This document shows positions 6,668 through 15,850 of a stretch of 63,778 nt of DNA, in pieces (within the stretch, counting starts at the first letter, position 1; each line of letters starts with the position of its first letter). Origin of the DNA: Phascolarctobacterium sp. (GTDB taxonomy: Bacteria; Bacillota; Negativicutes; Acidaminococcales; Acidaminococcaceae); assembly GCA_017467905.1 (NCBI GenBank), contig JAFUKD010000009.1, positions 1-63,778 of the forward strand. Direction: 5' to 3'. The position numbers and the translations under genes are program-made. Under the pieces are notes generated by a model, which saw only the letters and a program-made list of their open reading frames with translations, made no database searches and was not told the DNA's origin.

Positions 6668-8188
6668 ATGAAAAATAAATTCAGCAACAAAATCGCTGTC
6701 AAGCTTACCATGTATTTTGCGGCAGTGCTTCTTACCTTCTCTCTTTTGATGGGGTTGATGTTCTATCAATTCTTTAAGCAGCACAATATTGATGTTACCA
6801 AAAAGGAAATGAATCTGCGCGCCGTAAAGATTGCAGAAGTAATTAGCAAGGATTTGGACTGGCTGCAGGGACGTTACGGGGAGCGCATTTCCCAAAGCCG
6901 TTTTGTCAATAGTCTGGACAACGCCATGCAAGAGATTGTGTGGGTGGTTGATAGTGAGTATAATCTGAATATGAACCTGGACGTGGTAAGGAAGTTTCAT
7001 GCCCGCAGTGGCAAGCATCTTGAAAGAATGCACCGCTTCCTGCCCAAGGATTCCAAGGATGCATATAACAGGCTGCCCAAAAACATCAAGGAGCATGTAG
7101 AAAAAACTTTCCGTGGCGAAAGCTTCATTCTGGAAGAGTATAACTCTGTTTTAGGGGACACCATGCTTACCGTTGGCGTGCCTGTGTATGATAAAAATAA
7201 TGTAGTCAAGGCAGTGGTAATGCTCCATTCCCCCGTGCAGGGAATGAAGGATGCTGTTTGGGCAGGCCTGAGAATTTTGTTCTACAGCGTTTTGGCGGCG
7301 CAGGTATTGGTTTTTATATTAAGTATTGTGCTTTCCTGGCGTTTTACCAAGCCTTTAAATACAATGAAGGAAATTGCTATGCGTTTGGCTGATAAGGATT
7401 ACAAGGCGCGCTGTAACATTACGCAAAATGATGAGATTGGCGAGCTTGCGAATACTCTGGACGTTTTAAGTGAGCGCTTGCAGCTGGCAGACGAAGAAAG
7501 CCAAAAGTTAGAGAAGCTGCGCAGGGAATTTATCGCTAATATTTCTCATGAGCTGCGCACGCCGGTAACAGTTATCCGCGGCAGCTTAGAGGCTTTGCGT
7601 GACGGAGTCATTACTGAACCGGAAGAGGTGCAGGAATATCACGACCAGATGCTTTCGGAAAGTGTTTTCCTCCAACGCTTGATTAACGATTTGTTAGACC
7701 TTTCCCGTTTGCAGAACATGGACTTCCCCATTGAGAAGGAGCCTTTGAATTTGTGTGACGTAGTGCAGGATGCGGTGCGCAGCAGCAGACGCTTAGGCTT
7801 AGAGAAAAATATCGAGATAAATTTATCTTCTGACACAGAGCTTTATGTGTTGAATGGTGATTATGGACGCTTGCGCCAAATGCTGCTCATCTTTTTGCAC
7901 AACAGCATTAAGTTTTCCAATACCGATGGTAAAATTGAGGTGGCGCTTGTCAAGAACAAGCTGACTGTTACGGATTATGGCTGTGGCATTAAGGCAGAGG
8001 ATATTCCCCACGCCTTTGACAGATTTTACAAGGCACGAAACGAAAAAAATAAATCCGGTAGTGGTTTGGGACTTGCTATCGCCAAGCAGATTGCCCTGCG
8101 TCATAATATGACCTTGGATTTGGTGAGTGAGCAAGGCAAATACACTACCATTACTGTAAATTTACCGCCTAAGGAAAAGGTGGAATAG
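6668..8188 (+). CDS. Sensor histidine kinase with periplasmic sensor and HAMP domains
   Basis: The protein has 506 residues. TM1 is at about 12-30, followed by an extracytoplasmic domain to about 200, TM2 (about 205-228) and HAMP to about 280. Then come HisKA with phospho-acceptor His294 in ISHELRTP and a HATPase domain with N-box HNSIKFSN, G1 DYGCGIKAED, F-box FDRFYK and G2 SGSGLGLAI. All catalytic motifs are present. The stimulus cannot be told from sequence. It lies in an operon with its regulator upstream and a short-chain dehydrogenase only 10 bp downstream, so the dehydrogenase may be cotranscribed. Confidence 0.93.
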   Translation: MKNKFSNKIAVKLTMYFAAVLLTFSLLMGLMFYQFFKQHNIDVTKKEMNLRAVKIAEVISKDLDWLQGRYGERISQSRFVNSLDNAMQEIVWVVDSEYNLNMNLDVVRKFHARSGKHLERMHRFLPKDSKDAYNRLPKNIKEHVEKTFRGESFILEEYNSVLGDTMLTVGVPVYDKNNVVKAVVMLHSPVQGMKDAVWAGLRILFYSVLAAQVLVFILSIVLSWRFTKPLNTMKEIAMRLADKDYKARCNITQNDEIGELANTLDVLSERLQLADEESQKLEKLRREFIANISHELRTPVTVIRGSLEALRDGVITEPEEVQEYHDQMLSESVFLQRLINDLLDLSRLQNMDFPIEKEPLNLCDVVQDAVRSSRRLGLEKNIEINLSSDTELYVLNGDYGRLRQMLLIFLHNSIKFSNTDGKIEVALVKNKLTVTDYGCGIKAEDIPHAFDRFYKARNEKNKSGSGLGLAIAKQIALRHNMTLDLVSEQGKYTTITVNLPPKEKVE

Positions 8189-8198
8189 GAGTATGAAA

Positions 8199-8951
8199 AT
8201 GATGAATTATGGTTGCGAAGGGCTGAACGCTGTAATTAGCGGCGGTACTTCCGGAATAGGCTTGGCGACTGCAGAAAAGCTTTTGGCAGATGGAGCTAAC
8301 GTATATATTTTGGGACGCAGTGTTTTGCGTGGCGCCATGGCAGTACAAAAGCTGCAGGCTGCTACGGAACGCAAGGCAGTTTATATTCCCTGCGACGTTA
8401 CGAATGGGGAGGATTGTCGTAAGGCTTTGCAAAGCATTGGCGAGTCCTTGCATATTTTGGTAAACGCTGCAGGGGTGTATATGGAAAAACGCTTGGAGAA
8501 TTTTACGGAAGAAGATTTTTCCTACATTATAGATACCAATGTAAAAGGCACTATGCTATTGACCCAGGCTGCACTGCCCTATATGTATGGAGGGGGAAGC
8601 ATTGTGAACATTGCTTCTGATGCAGGGATTAACGGTAATTATGGCTGCCCCCTGTATTGCGCGTCCAAGGGAGCAGTGGTTGCCCTGACAAAGGCTTTGG
8701 CTCTTGACTATGCGCCTAACATTCGGGTGAACTGCGTTTGCCCTGCGGATGTTGACACGCCCTTGCTACGTAAACAGCTGGAAGATAGTAATGGCGGTTA
8801 CACCATGGCAGATATGGCGGAGGCTTATCCGATGCAGCGCATTGGCAGAGCGGAAGAGGTTGCTCACGTAATTTGCAGCGTGGCAAGTCCGGTGAATGGT
8901 TTTATGACGGGAGCTGTCATTCCTGTTGACGGCGGCTTGACTGCTAAGTAA
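8199..8951 (+). CDS. Short-chain dehydrogenase/reductase (SDR), FabG-like
   Basis: This is a classical SDR of about 250 residues. Its cofactor loop is SGGTSGIG near the N-terminus, followed by NAAG, the catalytic Ser region NIASDAG, YxxxK in YCASKGA, and a C-terminal GAVIPVDGG. SDRs of this type use NAD(P)H to reduce ketones or oxidise alcohols; the substrate is not evident. AGGAG lies 7 bases before the ATG at 8199; the ATG at 8193 would be too close. It follows the sensor kinase directly. Confidence 0.85.
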   Translation: MMNYGCEGLNAVISGGTSGIGLATAEKLLADGANVYILGRSVLRGAMAVQKLQAATERKAVYIPCDVTNGEDCRKALQSIGESLHILVNAAGVYMEKRLENFTEEDFSYIIDTNVKGTMLLTQAALPYMYGGGSIVNIASDAGINGNYGCPLYCASKGAVVALTKALALDYAPNIRVNCVCPADVDTPLLRKQLEDSNGGYTMADMAEAYPMQRIGRAEEVAHVICSVASPVNGFMTGAVIPVDGGLTAK

Positions 8952-9002
8952 ATTCGCCAAACACCGTTGTGCCTTGGTAAAATTAAATAAGCATTTCGAT
9001 TA

Positions 9003-9037
9003 CACAGGTATGAGTGCAAACTTATACCTGTTTTTTG
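9003..9037 (+). terminator. Terminator after the SDR gene
   Basis: ACAGGTAT pairs with ATACCTGT across a 12-base loop and is followed by six Ts. Confidence 0.85.
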
Positions 9038-9038
9038 G

Positions 9039-9067
9039 TTGGTATTCTAATCCAAAAGTGCTATAAT
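9039..9067 (+). promoter_or_regulatory. Promoter of glutamate racemase gene
   Basis: TTGGTA (9039-9044), a 17-bp spacer and TATAAT (9062-9067), 42 bp before the start codon. Confidence 0.55.
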
Positions 9068-9109
9068 TTATTGTGACGGATTAGTGTCCAAATTTAGGAG
9101 GTGCTTTTT

Positions 9110-9913
9110 ATGCGAAGCAACGCACCCATTGGTGTTTTAGATTCTGGCGTTGGCGGCCTTTCGGTGTTAAAGGTTTTACACCAGATGCTGCCCCAGGAAA
9201 ATTTTATATATGTTGGCGACACTGCTCGTACTCCCTACGGCAGTCGCAGTGAAGCAGAGATTAGGGAATTTGTTGAAGAGATAATTTCTTGGCTGGAAGG
9301 GCAGGGCGTAAAACAGGTTGTCATTGCCTGCAATACCTTGACTATGCTGGGTATCGACAGCCTGCAAAAGGAGCATCCCTTTGAATTGATTGGTATGTCT
9401 AAGGGCGAGAAGCTTTTGCTGGCAGCAAGCAAGCAGAAAAAAATCGGCGTGTTCGCTACACAATTTACCATTAGTACGGAAGCACATAAGAAGGCGATTT
9501 TGGCAGCGGATGCCAGCGCAGAGGTTTACCCCATGGCTTGCCCCAAGTTTGTGCCCTTGATTGAAGGGGAACAATTTGAAAGCCCGCTCATTCAGGAAGC
9601 TGTATCAGAATACGCAGCACCCTTGAAGGAAGCAGGTATTGATGCCTTGATTTTGTCCTGCACCCATTATCCCTTCATTAAAGATGTTGTGGAAGCAGAG
9701 TTCGGTACAAGGGTAACTGTCATTGACCCGGCGGAGGCGACTGCTCTGCTGGCGAAGGAAGCTTTGGAAAAAAATAACCTGCTTAATGACGAAGCAGAAG
9801 GCAGCGTTACCATTTGCTGCACTGCAGATTTGGCAAGGGTAAAGCGCTTGGCGGCAAGAATGTTGCCGGCGGAAACCTGCCAGTTCAAGGAAATTTCGTT
9901 AACTAAGTTATAA
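9110..9913 (+). CDS. murI: Glutamate racemase
   Basis: This 267-residue protein converts L- to D-glutamate for peptidoglycan. It shows the family landmarks DSGVGGLSVL (residues 9-18), GDTARTPYG, the first catalytic Cys in IACNTLTML and the second in LSCTHYPF. The first Cys motif reads CNTL where CNTA is usual, a mild change. The ATG at 9110 has AGGAGGT 7 bases upstream; an in-frame GTG at 9101 lies inside that ribosome binding site and is rejected. It stands alone between a terminator and the Mrp operon. Confidence 0.9.
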   Translation: MRSNAPIGVLDSGVGGLSVLKVLHQMLPQENFIYVGDTARTPYGSRSEAEIREFVEEIISWLEGQGVKQVVIACNTLTMLGIDSLQKEHPFELIGMSKGEKLLLAASKQKKIGVFATQFTISTEAHKKAILAADASAEVYPMACPKFVPLIEGEQFESPLIQEAVSEYAAPLKEAGIDALILSCTHYPFIKDVVEAEFGTRVTVIDPAEATALLAKEALEKNNLLNDEAEGSVTICCTADLARVKRLAARMLPAETCQFKEISLTKL

Positions 9914-10073
9914 AATCGATAAAATTTTTCAAAAAAAAAAAAATAGCAGGATTTTGTGAGTTTTTGTCCAAATAATTACAAAATTGAAGAAGTGGGGCAG
10001 GATAGCCTTTTCTTGCTTTTGTACTGCTCAGAGCGTGAGGCAGTAAGATTATAGATGAAGAAAGGTGGTAACC

Positions 10074-10649
10074 GTGATTAAACAAGAGAGCGCAGATAAT
10101 GCAAGAATTGTCGGTTCACCGATGGTACATAACGTATCCCTATTCCTTTTGCTTTTTGCATTTTGGATGGCGTTGGTTGGTACGTTGTCAACAAAATTTA
10201 TTATTTATGGTTTGATTACAGCAGCTGTAACGGTGTGGCTTTGCTACCCGCTGCTGCTGGTGCCTAATAAGGATGGCAGCAAAAAATATTTTGTGTTCGG
10301 AGTACCGGTTTTTAAATTCATCAGCTACTCAGTTTGGCTGATGTGGCAGTTGGTGCTGGCGAACATTGACGTTTTGAAAGCAACCACCAGTCAGGAGCTG
10401 GATATTGACCCCAAGGTTGTACGTTTCTACTTTAAGGTTGATAACCCCATGGCTTATGTGGTTCTGGCTAATTCCATCACCCTTACTCCCGGTACTGTAA
10501 CCCTTAATGTTGATGATGACGGCTTGTTTGAAATTCATGCTTTGACAACGGGTGCGGCAGAAGGCGTGCTGGATGGCAGCTTCCAGAAAAAGGTTGCAGA
10601 TTTGTATGGCGAAGCTTATGAGTTTACTGTGGTGGAAGAGGAGGAATAG
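10074..10649 (+). CDS. mrpE: Mrp/Mnh antiporter subunit E
   Basis: This 191-residue protein has two to three N-terminal membrane segments followed by a cytoplasmic domain. The conserved TPGTVTLNVD (about residues 140-149) and NSITLTPG are characteristic of subunit E of Mrp-type monovalent cation/proton antiporters. I chose the GTG at 10074 because AAAGGTGG lies just before it; the GTG at 10065 falls within that site. It is the first gene of an eleven-gene operon in which neighbours touch or overlap. A run of 13 A (9931-9943) and a hairpin (10022-10046) lie in its leader. Confidence 0.9.
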   Translation: MIKQESADNARIVGSPMVHNVSLFLLLFAFWMALVGTLSTKFIIYGLITAAVTVWLCYPLLLVPNKDGSKKYFVFGVPVFKFISYSVWLMWQLVLANIDVLKATTSQELDIDPKVVRFYFKVDNPMAYVVLANSITLTPGTVTLNVDDDGLFEIHALTTGAAEGVLDGSFQKKVADLYGEAYEFTVVEEEE

Positions 10650-10652
10650 TTT

Positions 10653-10916
10653 ATGAATATTATTTTTATCATCCTCATGGTGTCCATCATTTTCGTAATC
10701 GCCATGATGCTGCAGCGTGTGTTCCAAGGGCCTACGGTTTATGACCGTATGAACGGCTTGGGCGTAATTGGCGCAGATACCATTTTGCTGCTGGTGCTTT
10801 TTGGTTACATTGATAACCGTCCTGATATGTATGTGGATATTGCTCTTTCCTACGCATTGTTAGGATTTGTAGGCTCTGTTATTATTGCTAAGTTCCTGGG
10901 AGGTAAAAACATATGA
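10653..10916 (+). CDS. mrpF: Mrp/Mnh antiporter subunit F
   Basis: This 87-residue protein has three membrane segments. The conserved QGPTVYDRM-like block (FQGPTVYDRMNGLGV) and DIALSYALLGFVG match MrpF. It lies in the membrane arm of the complex. It overlaps mrpG by 4 bp (ATGA-type junction). Confidence 0.9.
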   Translation: MNIIFIILMVSIIFVIAMMLQRVFQGPTVYDRMNGLGVIGADTILLLVLFGYIDNRPDMYVDIALSYALLGFVGSVIIAKFLGGKNI

Positions 10917-11269
10917 TTTGTGATTTTACCATCAGAGAAATTCTCGCAACAATTTTTGTTTTAGGCGGTTCCCTGTTCTTTGTTGGTTCTGCCATCGGTA
11001 TGCTGCGACTGCCGGATTTCTACACAAGAATTCATGCTTCCGGCAATAGTGAAACCCTGGGCTGTATGCTTTCCTTTATCGGGTTGGTAATCTATGAAGG
11101 ATTAACCATTACTGCTTTGAAAATGGTAATGATTTTTACTATTGTTTTCTTGGCGAATCCTATCGGCTCCCATATTTTGAGCAAGGCTGCTTATAAATCC
11201 GGGCATAGGGTTTTGACGTCTAAAGATTTAGAGAAGGAGGAAGACGAAGATGCAGATATACATCATTGA
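10913..11269 (+). CDS. mrpG: Mrp/Mnh antiporter subunit G
   Basis: This 118-residue membrane protein has three segments and the MrpG landmark IGMLRLPDFYTRIHASGNSE (residues 29-48). The acidic C-terminal tail (KEEDEDADI) overlaps the next gene by 20 bp. Subunit G is a small structural component of Mrp complexes. Confidence 0.9.
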   Translation: MICDFTIREILATIFVLGGSLFFVGSAIGMLRLPDFYTRIHASGNSETLGCMLSFIGLVIYEGLTITALKMVMIFTIVFLANPIGSHILSKAAYKSGHRVLTSKDLEKEEDEDADIHH

Positions 11270-11492
11270 AGCTGTTTTGCTTGTTTTCTTAATTCTCATT
11301 ACCTGTGCGGTAATTTTCTGTAAGGATTTGCTGAGTGCGGCTGTAATCTACAGCGGCTTCAGCTTTACGGCGGTGCTGCTCTACTTCATGATGGGCTCTC
11401 CTGACGTAGCTTTTACAGAAGCTGTTATCGGTACAATTTCTACAATCTTTTTTGTAGCTTCCTTGAAGAAAATTGATAGGTGGTGTAAATAA
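11250..11492 (+). CDS. MbhD/DUF4040-type subunit (equivalent to part of the MrpA C-terminus)
   Basis: This 80-residue, three-helix protein contains DLLSAAVIYSGFSF and GSPDVAFTEAVIGT, the hallmark of the MbhD/DUF4040 domain. In Bacillus-type Mrp this segment is part of the large MrpA; here it is a free gene, as in archaeal Mbh/Mbs complexes. It overlaps mrpG by 20 bp and abuts the next gene. Confidence 0.85.
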   Translation: MQIYIIEAVLLVFLILITCAVIFCKDLLSAAVIYSGFSFTAVLLYFMMGSPDVAFTEAVIGTISTIFFVASLKKIDRWCK

Positions 11493-11818
11493 TGCGTGGA
11501 TTAGTAGCTGTATTACTGGCGGTTATAACCGGAATGTTTTGTTCCTTTGTAACCTATTTGCCGGAAATTGGTGATGTCAACACTGCACCTAACCAGCATG
11601 TAACACCTACCTATATTTCCCGCAGTGTCGAAGATACAGGTTCTCCTAACGTAGTAACCGGTGTCATCATTGACTATAGAGGCTTTGATACCATGTGGGA
11701 AACAAGTGTAATGTTCTTGGCTGGTTTGACTACAGTGCTGCTTTTGACCAGCAATAAGGTTGGCAGACGTCCCGAAGAAGAACCGGAAGACCCGGAGGAA
11801 GGGGATGTAGTTAAATGA
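11492..11818 (+). CDS. MbhE-like subunit
   Basis: This 108-residue protein has an N-terminal membrane helix, a short extracytoplasmic loop with NVVTGVIIDYRGFDTMWET and a second helix (about 70-90). It has an acidic cytoplasmic tail. The DYRGFDTxWE motif is typical of the MbhE/MrpA C-terminal region that follows DUF4040. As with the previous gene, it corresponds to a piece split from MrpA. It overlaps mrpB by 4 bp. Confidence 0.85.
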   Translation: MRGLVAVLLAVITGMFCSFVTYLPEIGDVNTAPNQHVTPTYISRSVEDTGSPNVVTGVIIDYRGFDTMWETSVMFLAGLTTVLLLTSNKVGRRPEEEPEDPEEGDVVK

Positions 11819-12264
11819 GAGATGGATTTGGTGGTATTGTTTTAAGCACTGCCTTTAGACTTTTGGTACCCTTTAGCATTGTTTATGGTGTGTACATCCT
11901 CTGCTTTGGTGAGTATTCTCCGGGCGGTGGCTTCCAGGCAGGTGCTTTGCTGGCAGTAGGCGTACTGCTTTCCCGTATGATTCTGGGAGAAAAAGCAAGG
12001 TTTAATATTGATGGTAAAACTTCTGTGGTTATGGCTGGGGTAGGAACCTTCCTCTATACCTTGGTTGGTTGGATAACTCTTTTTGGCGGCGGCTTGTTCT
12101 TAGAATATGACTTTATGCCAATTAAGTTAGAGCCCATGCACGAAATGCACGCCATGGCAATTTTTATCATTGAAATTGGTGTTACCATCTGCGTTATGAT
12201 GACGATTATTAATTTGATGGATTCTATTATAAAAAGGGGTGACGATGATGGAAGTATTGAATGA
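11815..12264 (+). CDS. mrpB: Mrp/Mnh antiporter subunit B (MnhB domain)
   Basis: This 149-residue protein has four membrane segments and the conserved block FGEYSPGGGFQAGA (about residues 36-49), diagnostic of the MnhB domain. A conserved acidic segment, EPMHEMHAMAIFIIEIG, follows. It overlaps mrpC by 26 bp. Confidence 0.9.
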   Translation: MRDGFGGIVLSTAFRLLVPFSIVYGVYILCFGEYSPGGGFQAGALLAVGVLLSRMILGEKARFNIDGKTSVVMAGVGTFLYTLVGWITLFGGGLFLEYDFMPIKLEPMHEMHAMAIFIIEIGVTICVMMTIINLMDSIIKRGDDDGSIE

Positions 12265-12622
12265 ATTTTTGAAAACTAAAGGCATCTACTCCCTTGTTAT
12301 GATTTTATTCTTCTTAGGCATTTATGGTATGGTATTGGCTAAAAACTATATGAAGAAGCTTATGGCTATGAACGTTATGCAGGTTGCTGTAATTTACTTC
12401 TATTTGTGCTTTGCACAAAAGGATGGTGGTATGATTCCTGTTCTTGACGGTATTACCAATAATCCCAATGCCTACATTAACCCCCTGCCTCACGGGCTTA
12501 TGCTTACGGCGATTGTTGTAAGCTTGGGTACTACGGGCGTAGCCTTGGCGCTTTTGATGCGTATCAAGGAAATCTATGGTTCGGTAGAAGAGGTAGAGGT
12601 TTTGAGGAGGGCTAGCAAATGA
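12239..12622 (+). CDS. mrpC: Mrp subunit C (NuoK-like)
   Basis: This 127-residue NuoK-like protein has three membrane segments. The motif NVMQVAVIYFYL and the later DPL-equivalent NPLPHGLMLTAIVVSLGTTG match MrpC/NuoK subunits that line the proton path in complex I-related machines. It overlaps both neighbours slightly. Confidence 0.9.
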   Translation: MTMMEVLNEFLKTKGIYSLVMILFFLGIYGMVLAKNYMKKLMAMNVMQVAVIYFYLCFAQKDGGMIPVLDGITNNPNAYINPLPHGLMLTAIVVSLGTTGVALALLMRIKEIYGSVEEVEVLRRASK

Positions 12623-14112
12623 TGCAGCATGCTCCGCTTTTCATTGTATTGCTTCCTGTTTCTGCGGCGCTTTTATGTATGTTCTTTAGCCGTTTGCAAA
12701 AGAACTTAGGCTCTTGGCTGGTAATTGCCTCGATTGTGGCTGCCTTCATGAGTGCTGTAACAGTGCTGCAGCAGGTTATTGCCGATGGTGGCAAGCCCAT
12801 TCATTACTGGATGGGTAACTGGCAGCCGCCCATTGGTATTGAATTTGTCATCGACCCCATTAGCGGCATCCTTGCCGTTTTGATAACCTTTATTTCTTTA
12901 TTAGGCGCGCTGTATAGCTTGCCCTTTGTTAAGGATGAAGGCTGGCTGCACGTTGGCGGTTATTATACCTTGTATGGCTTGATGACTGTGGGTATGTGCG
13001 GTATGGTTATTACCGGTGACGTGTTCAATCTGTACGTTTTCCTTGAAGTTATGTCTCTGTCCGGCTATGGTTTGATTGCTCTTGGCGGTAAGAAGTCCAT
13101 GCTGGCAGCTTTCAGATATCTGCTCATCGGTACTATTGGTGCTTCTCTGTACTTACTTGGCGTTGGCTATATGTATGCGTTGACCGGTACTCTGAACATG
13201 GCGGACATGGCAGTGCGTGCGGCCGAGTTCTTAAACTATCCGCTTTTTGCGTTGGCAGTTGCCTGCTTCGTAATTGGCTTCGGTATCAAGATGGCATTGT
13301 TCCCCCTTCACGGTTGGCAACCGGATGCATACAACTATGCACATCCCGGTTCTGCTGCCTTCATCGCAGGCTGCATGAGTAAGGTTCCCGCATACGCAAT
13401 GATTCGTTTCTTGTTCTATATGTTTGGCGTGGATACTCCTGTAGTGCGTGCGGCTTTGGATGTACTGGGGATTTTGGGTGTGGCAGGTATTTTGCTGGGC
13501 TCTGTTATGGCATTGGCACAATACGACTTCCGTCGTATGCTGGCATATTCCAGTGTAGCGCAAATTGGTTATATTGCTATTGGTTTGGCAATGGGCAATA
13601 TGTATGGCTTCATTGGTGCTGTGCTGCATATCATAAACCATGCCTTTATGAAGAGTGCGCTCTTCTTTGTAATAGGCGGTATTCAGTACCGCTTTGGCGA
13701 AGTAAACATCTACCGTTTAGGTGGTATGAATAAAAAGATGGCTATCAGCTCCTTGACTGTTACCTTTGCGGCATTGTCCATGATTGGTATTCCGCCTACT
13801 GGTGGTTTCTTCAGCAAATGGTATCTGCTTTTAGGTGCTTATACTGGAGCAGAGTATTTTTACATTGGGGTATTGGTTGTAAGTAGCTTACTCAATGCAA
13901 TCTATTTCTTCCGTATTTTGGAGCAGATGTTTATTCAACGTGAAGCTTCTCTTACCGAGGTTCATCCTCACAAGGGTAAATTGGGTTTGCCCGTTGCGAT
14001 GGCGCTTCCGATTGCGGTAACCGGTATTGGTATCGTGGCATTGGGCTTCTACAGTGTGGATATTGTAACTGATATTATTAAATTAGGATTGCCGGAGGTG
14101 TTGCTGAAATGA
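12619..14112 (+). CDS. mrpD: MrpD/NuoN-like antiporter subunit (large subunit 1)
   Basis: This 497-residue protein has about 14 predicted membrane segments. It shows the key TM5 glutamate in VFLEVMSLSGYG (about 143), the TM7 lysine in GFGIKMALFPLHGWQPDAY (about 224), the broken-helix GCMSKVPAYAM and the NHAFMKSALFF lysine segment. This is the canonical proton-pumping layout of complex I antiporter-like subunits. It is the first of three such large subunits here. Confidence 0.9.
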   Translation: MMQHAPLFIVLLPVSAALLCMFFSRLQKNLGSWLVIASIVAAFMSAVTVLQQVIADGGKPIHYWMGNWQPPIGIEFVIDPISGILAVLITFISLLGALYSLPFVKDEGWLHVGGYYTLYGLMTVGMCGMVITGDVFNLYVFLEVMSLSGYGLIALGGKKSMLAAFRYLLIGTIGASLYLLGVGYMYALTGTLNMADMAVRAAEFLNYPLFALAVACFVIGFGIKMALFPLHGWQPDAYNYAHPGSAAFIAGCMSKVPAYAMIRFLFYMFGVDTPVVRAALDVLGILGVAGILLGSVMALAQYDFRRMLAYSSVAQIGYIAIGLAMGNMYGFIGAVLHIINHAFMKSALFFVIGGIQYRFGEVNIYRLGGMNKKMAISSLTVTFAALSMIGIPPTGGFFSKWYLLLGAYTGAEYFYIGVLVVSSLLNAIYFFRILEQMFIQREASLTEVHPHKGKLGLPVAMALPIAVTGIGIVALGFYSVDIVTDIIKLGLPEVLLK

Positions 14113-15614
14113 CGATTATGGATTGCAGACCCTTTCTGGCAGTAGGCGTTCCCTTCCTGGCTGCAATTTTAATTGCTTTCAGCAGAAGATGGCCTAACAT
14201 CCGTGAAACTTGGAGCGTAATTGCTTCCGTAGTTATGTTTGGTACAGTGGTTTCCATGTTGCCGGAAGTTTTGGACGGCAATTATTATGAATATACTCTG
14301 TGCCAGCTTACTGATACTGTTGGTTGGACTTTACGTACTGATCCGGCTGGTATGGTTTTTGCCGTGCTGGCATCCATGCTCTGGGTTCCTATCAACTTCT
14401 ATTCCATTGGTTACATGCGTTGTCACAATGAGAAGGAGCAAACCGGTTACTTTGCAGCTTTTGCAATCTGCATGAGCTCTGTAATGGGTATTGCTATGGC
14501 AGAAAACCTGCTGACCTTCTTCCTGTTCTACGAAATGTTGACTTTGGCAAGCTATCCTCTGGTATTGCATAAGCGTAATGCCGAAGCATTGATGGCGAGC
14601 CGTAAGTATTTGATTTACACTTTGATTTCCGGTCAATTATTCTTGGCTGGCGTAGTTATGGTGTACTGCATTACCGGTACTATGAGCTTTACTGCAGGTG
14701 GCTTCCTTACCTATGAAATGGCACCTAGCTGGGCATTGCAGCTTGCGTTCGTAATTATGATTTTGGCAGGCTCCGTAAAAGCGGCGGTTATGCCTTTGCA
14801 TGGTTGGCTTCCTGCGGCGATGGTAGCTCCTACTCCGGTTAGCGCCCTGCTTCACGCTGTTGCAGTAGTTAAGACCGGTGTGTTCTGCGTACTGCGTATT
14901 ATTGGCTTTGTATTTGGTCCTGAACTGTTAGCTCAGCTTGGTATTATTGATGTACTGGCATGGGCAGCAGCTACCAGTATTTTGGTTTCTTCCTTGATTG
15001 CATTGCGTCAAGACCATTTGAAACGTCGCTTGGCGTTTTCAACTATTGGCCAGCTTTCCTATATTGTTTTAGGTGCGGCGCTGCTTTCTCCCTTGAGCAT
15101 TAAAGGTGCTTATCTGCATCTGGTTGCCCATGCGGTTATGAAGATTACCCTCTTTATGTGCGCAGGCTTAATCATCGCCCGTACTCACCGCGAATATATC
15201 AGCGAACTGTACGGTATTTCCAAAAAGCTTCCTATTACTATGGCATGCTTCACCATAGCCTCTTTGGGTATAGCAGGTATGCCTTTCCTGGTTGGCTTCA
15301 TTAGTAAATGGAATTTGGCGCTTGGTGCTTTGCAGGCAGGCAAGCCCTTGTACATTTTGGTTTGGGTTGCTTCTGCGCTCTTGGCCGCGGCGTACCTTCT
15401 GCCTATTTGCCAAATGGCGTACTTCCGCAAGGATCCTCAGGAACAGTTCCGTGAATATGGTGAAATTAGCTATCGTATGTTGGTTCCCATTTGCGTAACC
15501 ACTGCTATGGCTGTTATTCTGGGTGTTATTCCCAATTTCTATCCTCATTTCTACAGGCTGGCAACAATGGCAGCTAACGCTATTACCGCAGGCTGGAACG
15601 GGGGGTGGATGTAA
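14109..15614 (+). CDS. MrpA/MrpD/NuoM-like antiporter subunit (large subunit 2)
   Basis: This 501-residue antiporter-like protein has TM5 Glu in LFYEMLTLASYPL, TM7 Lys in GSVKAAVMPLHGWLPAAM, VAPTPVSALLHAVAVVKTGV (TM8 His and Lys) and VAHAVMKITLFM. The full set of charged residues for proton translocation is present. The HAVAVVK motif resembles NuoL/MrpA-type subunits, so this may fill the MrpA N-terminal role, with the C-terminal MrpA domains supplied by the two small MbhD/E-like genes upstream. It overlaps the preceding gene by 4 bp and the following one by 10 bp. Confidence 0.88.
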   Translation: MTIMDCRPFLAVGVPFLAAILIAFSRRWPNIRETWSVIASVVMFGTVVSMLPEVLDGNYYEYTLCQLTDTVGWTLRTDPAGMVFAVLASMLWVPINFYSIGYMRCHNEKEQTGYFAAFAICMSSVMGIAMAENLLTFFLFYEMLTLASYPLVLHKRNAEALMASRKYLIYTLISGQLFLAGVVMVYCITGTMSFTAGGFLTYEMAPSWALQLAFVIMILAGSVKAAVMPLHGWLPAAMVAPTPVSALLHAVAVVKTGVFCVLRIIGFVFGPELLAQLGIIDVLAWAAATSILVSSLIALRQDHLKRRLAFSTIGQLSYIVLGAALLSPLSIKGAYLHLVAHAVMKITLFMCAGLIIARTHREYISELYGISKKLPITMACFTIASLGIAGMPFLVGFISKWNLALGALQAGKPLYILVWVASALLAAAYLLPICQMAYFRKDPQEQFREYGEISYRMLVPICVTTAMAVILGVIPNFYPHFYRLATMAANAITAGWNGGWM

Positions 15615-15850
15615 TGACTAAAAAGACGGTTTACATGATTGTTGCTGTGGTTTTGGTATTATCTGCAGTGGCAGAGCTGTGTGGCATCCACATGCATGGT
15701 GCTCACTGGTGGCCGTTACCCTTTGGCTATAATATTTTCTTTGGCTTTGTTGGTTGTTGGGCGTTGATTATCGTTTCCAAGATGATAATGGCTCCGCTTT
15801 TGCAGCGTGACGAGGACTATTACGAAAGTGCAGGTGATGATGATGAGTGA
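15605..15850 (+). CDS. Small two-helix membrane protein of the Mrp-like operon
   Basis: This 81-residue protein has two hydrophobic segments (about 7-26 and 40-60) joined by HMHGAHWWPLPFGYN, and an acidic tail DEDYYESAGDDDE. It overlaps both large-subunit genes, so its product is almost certainly part of the complex. I do not recognise a named family; similar small proteins are known beside large subunits in Mrp-like operons of other anaerobes. Confidence 0.75.
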   Translation: MDVMTKKTVYMIVAVVLVLSAVAELCGIHMHGAHWWPLPFGYNIFFGFVGCWALIIVSKMIMAPLLQRDEDYYESAGDDDE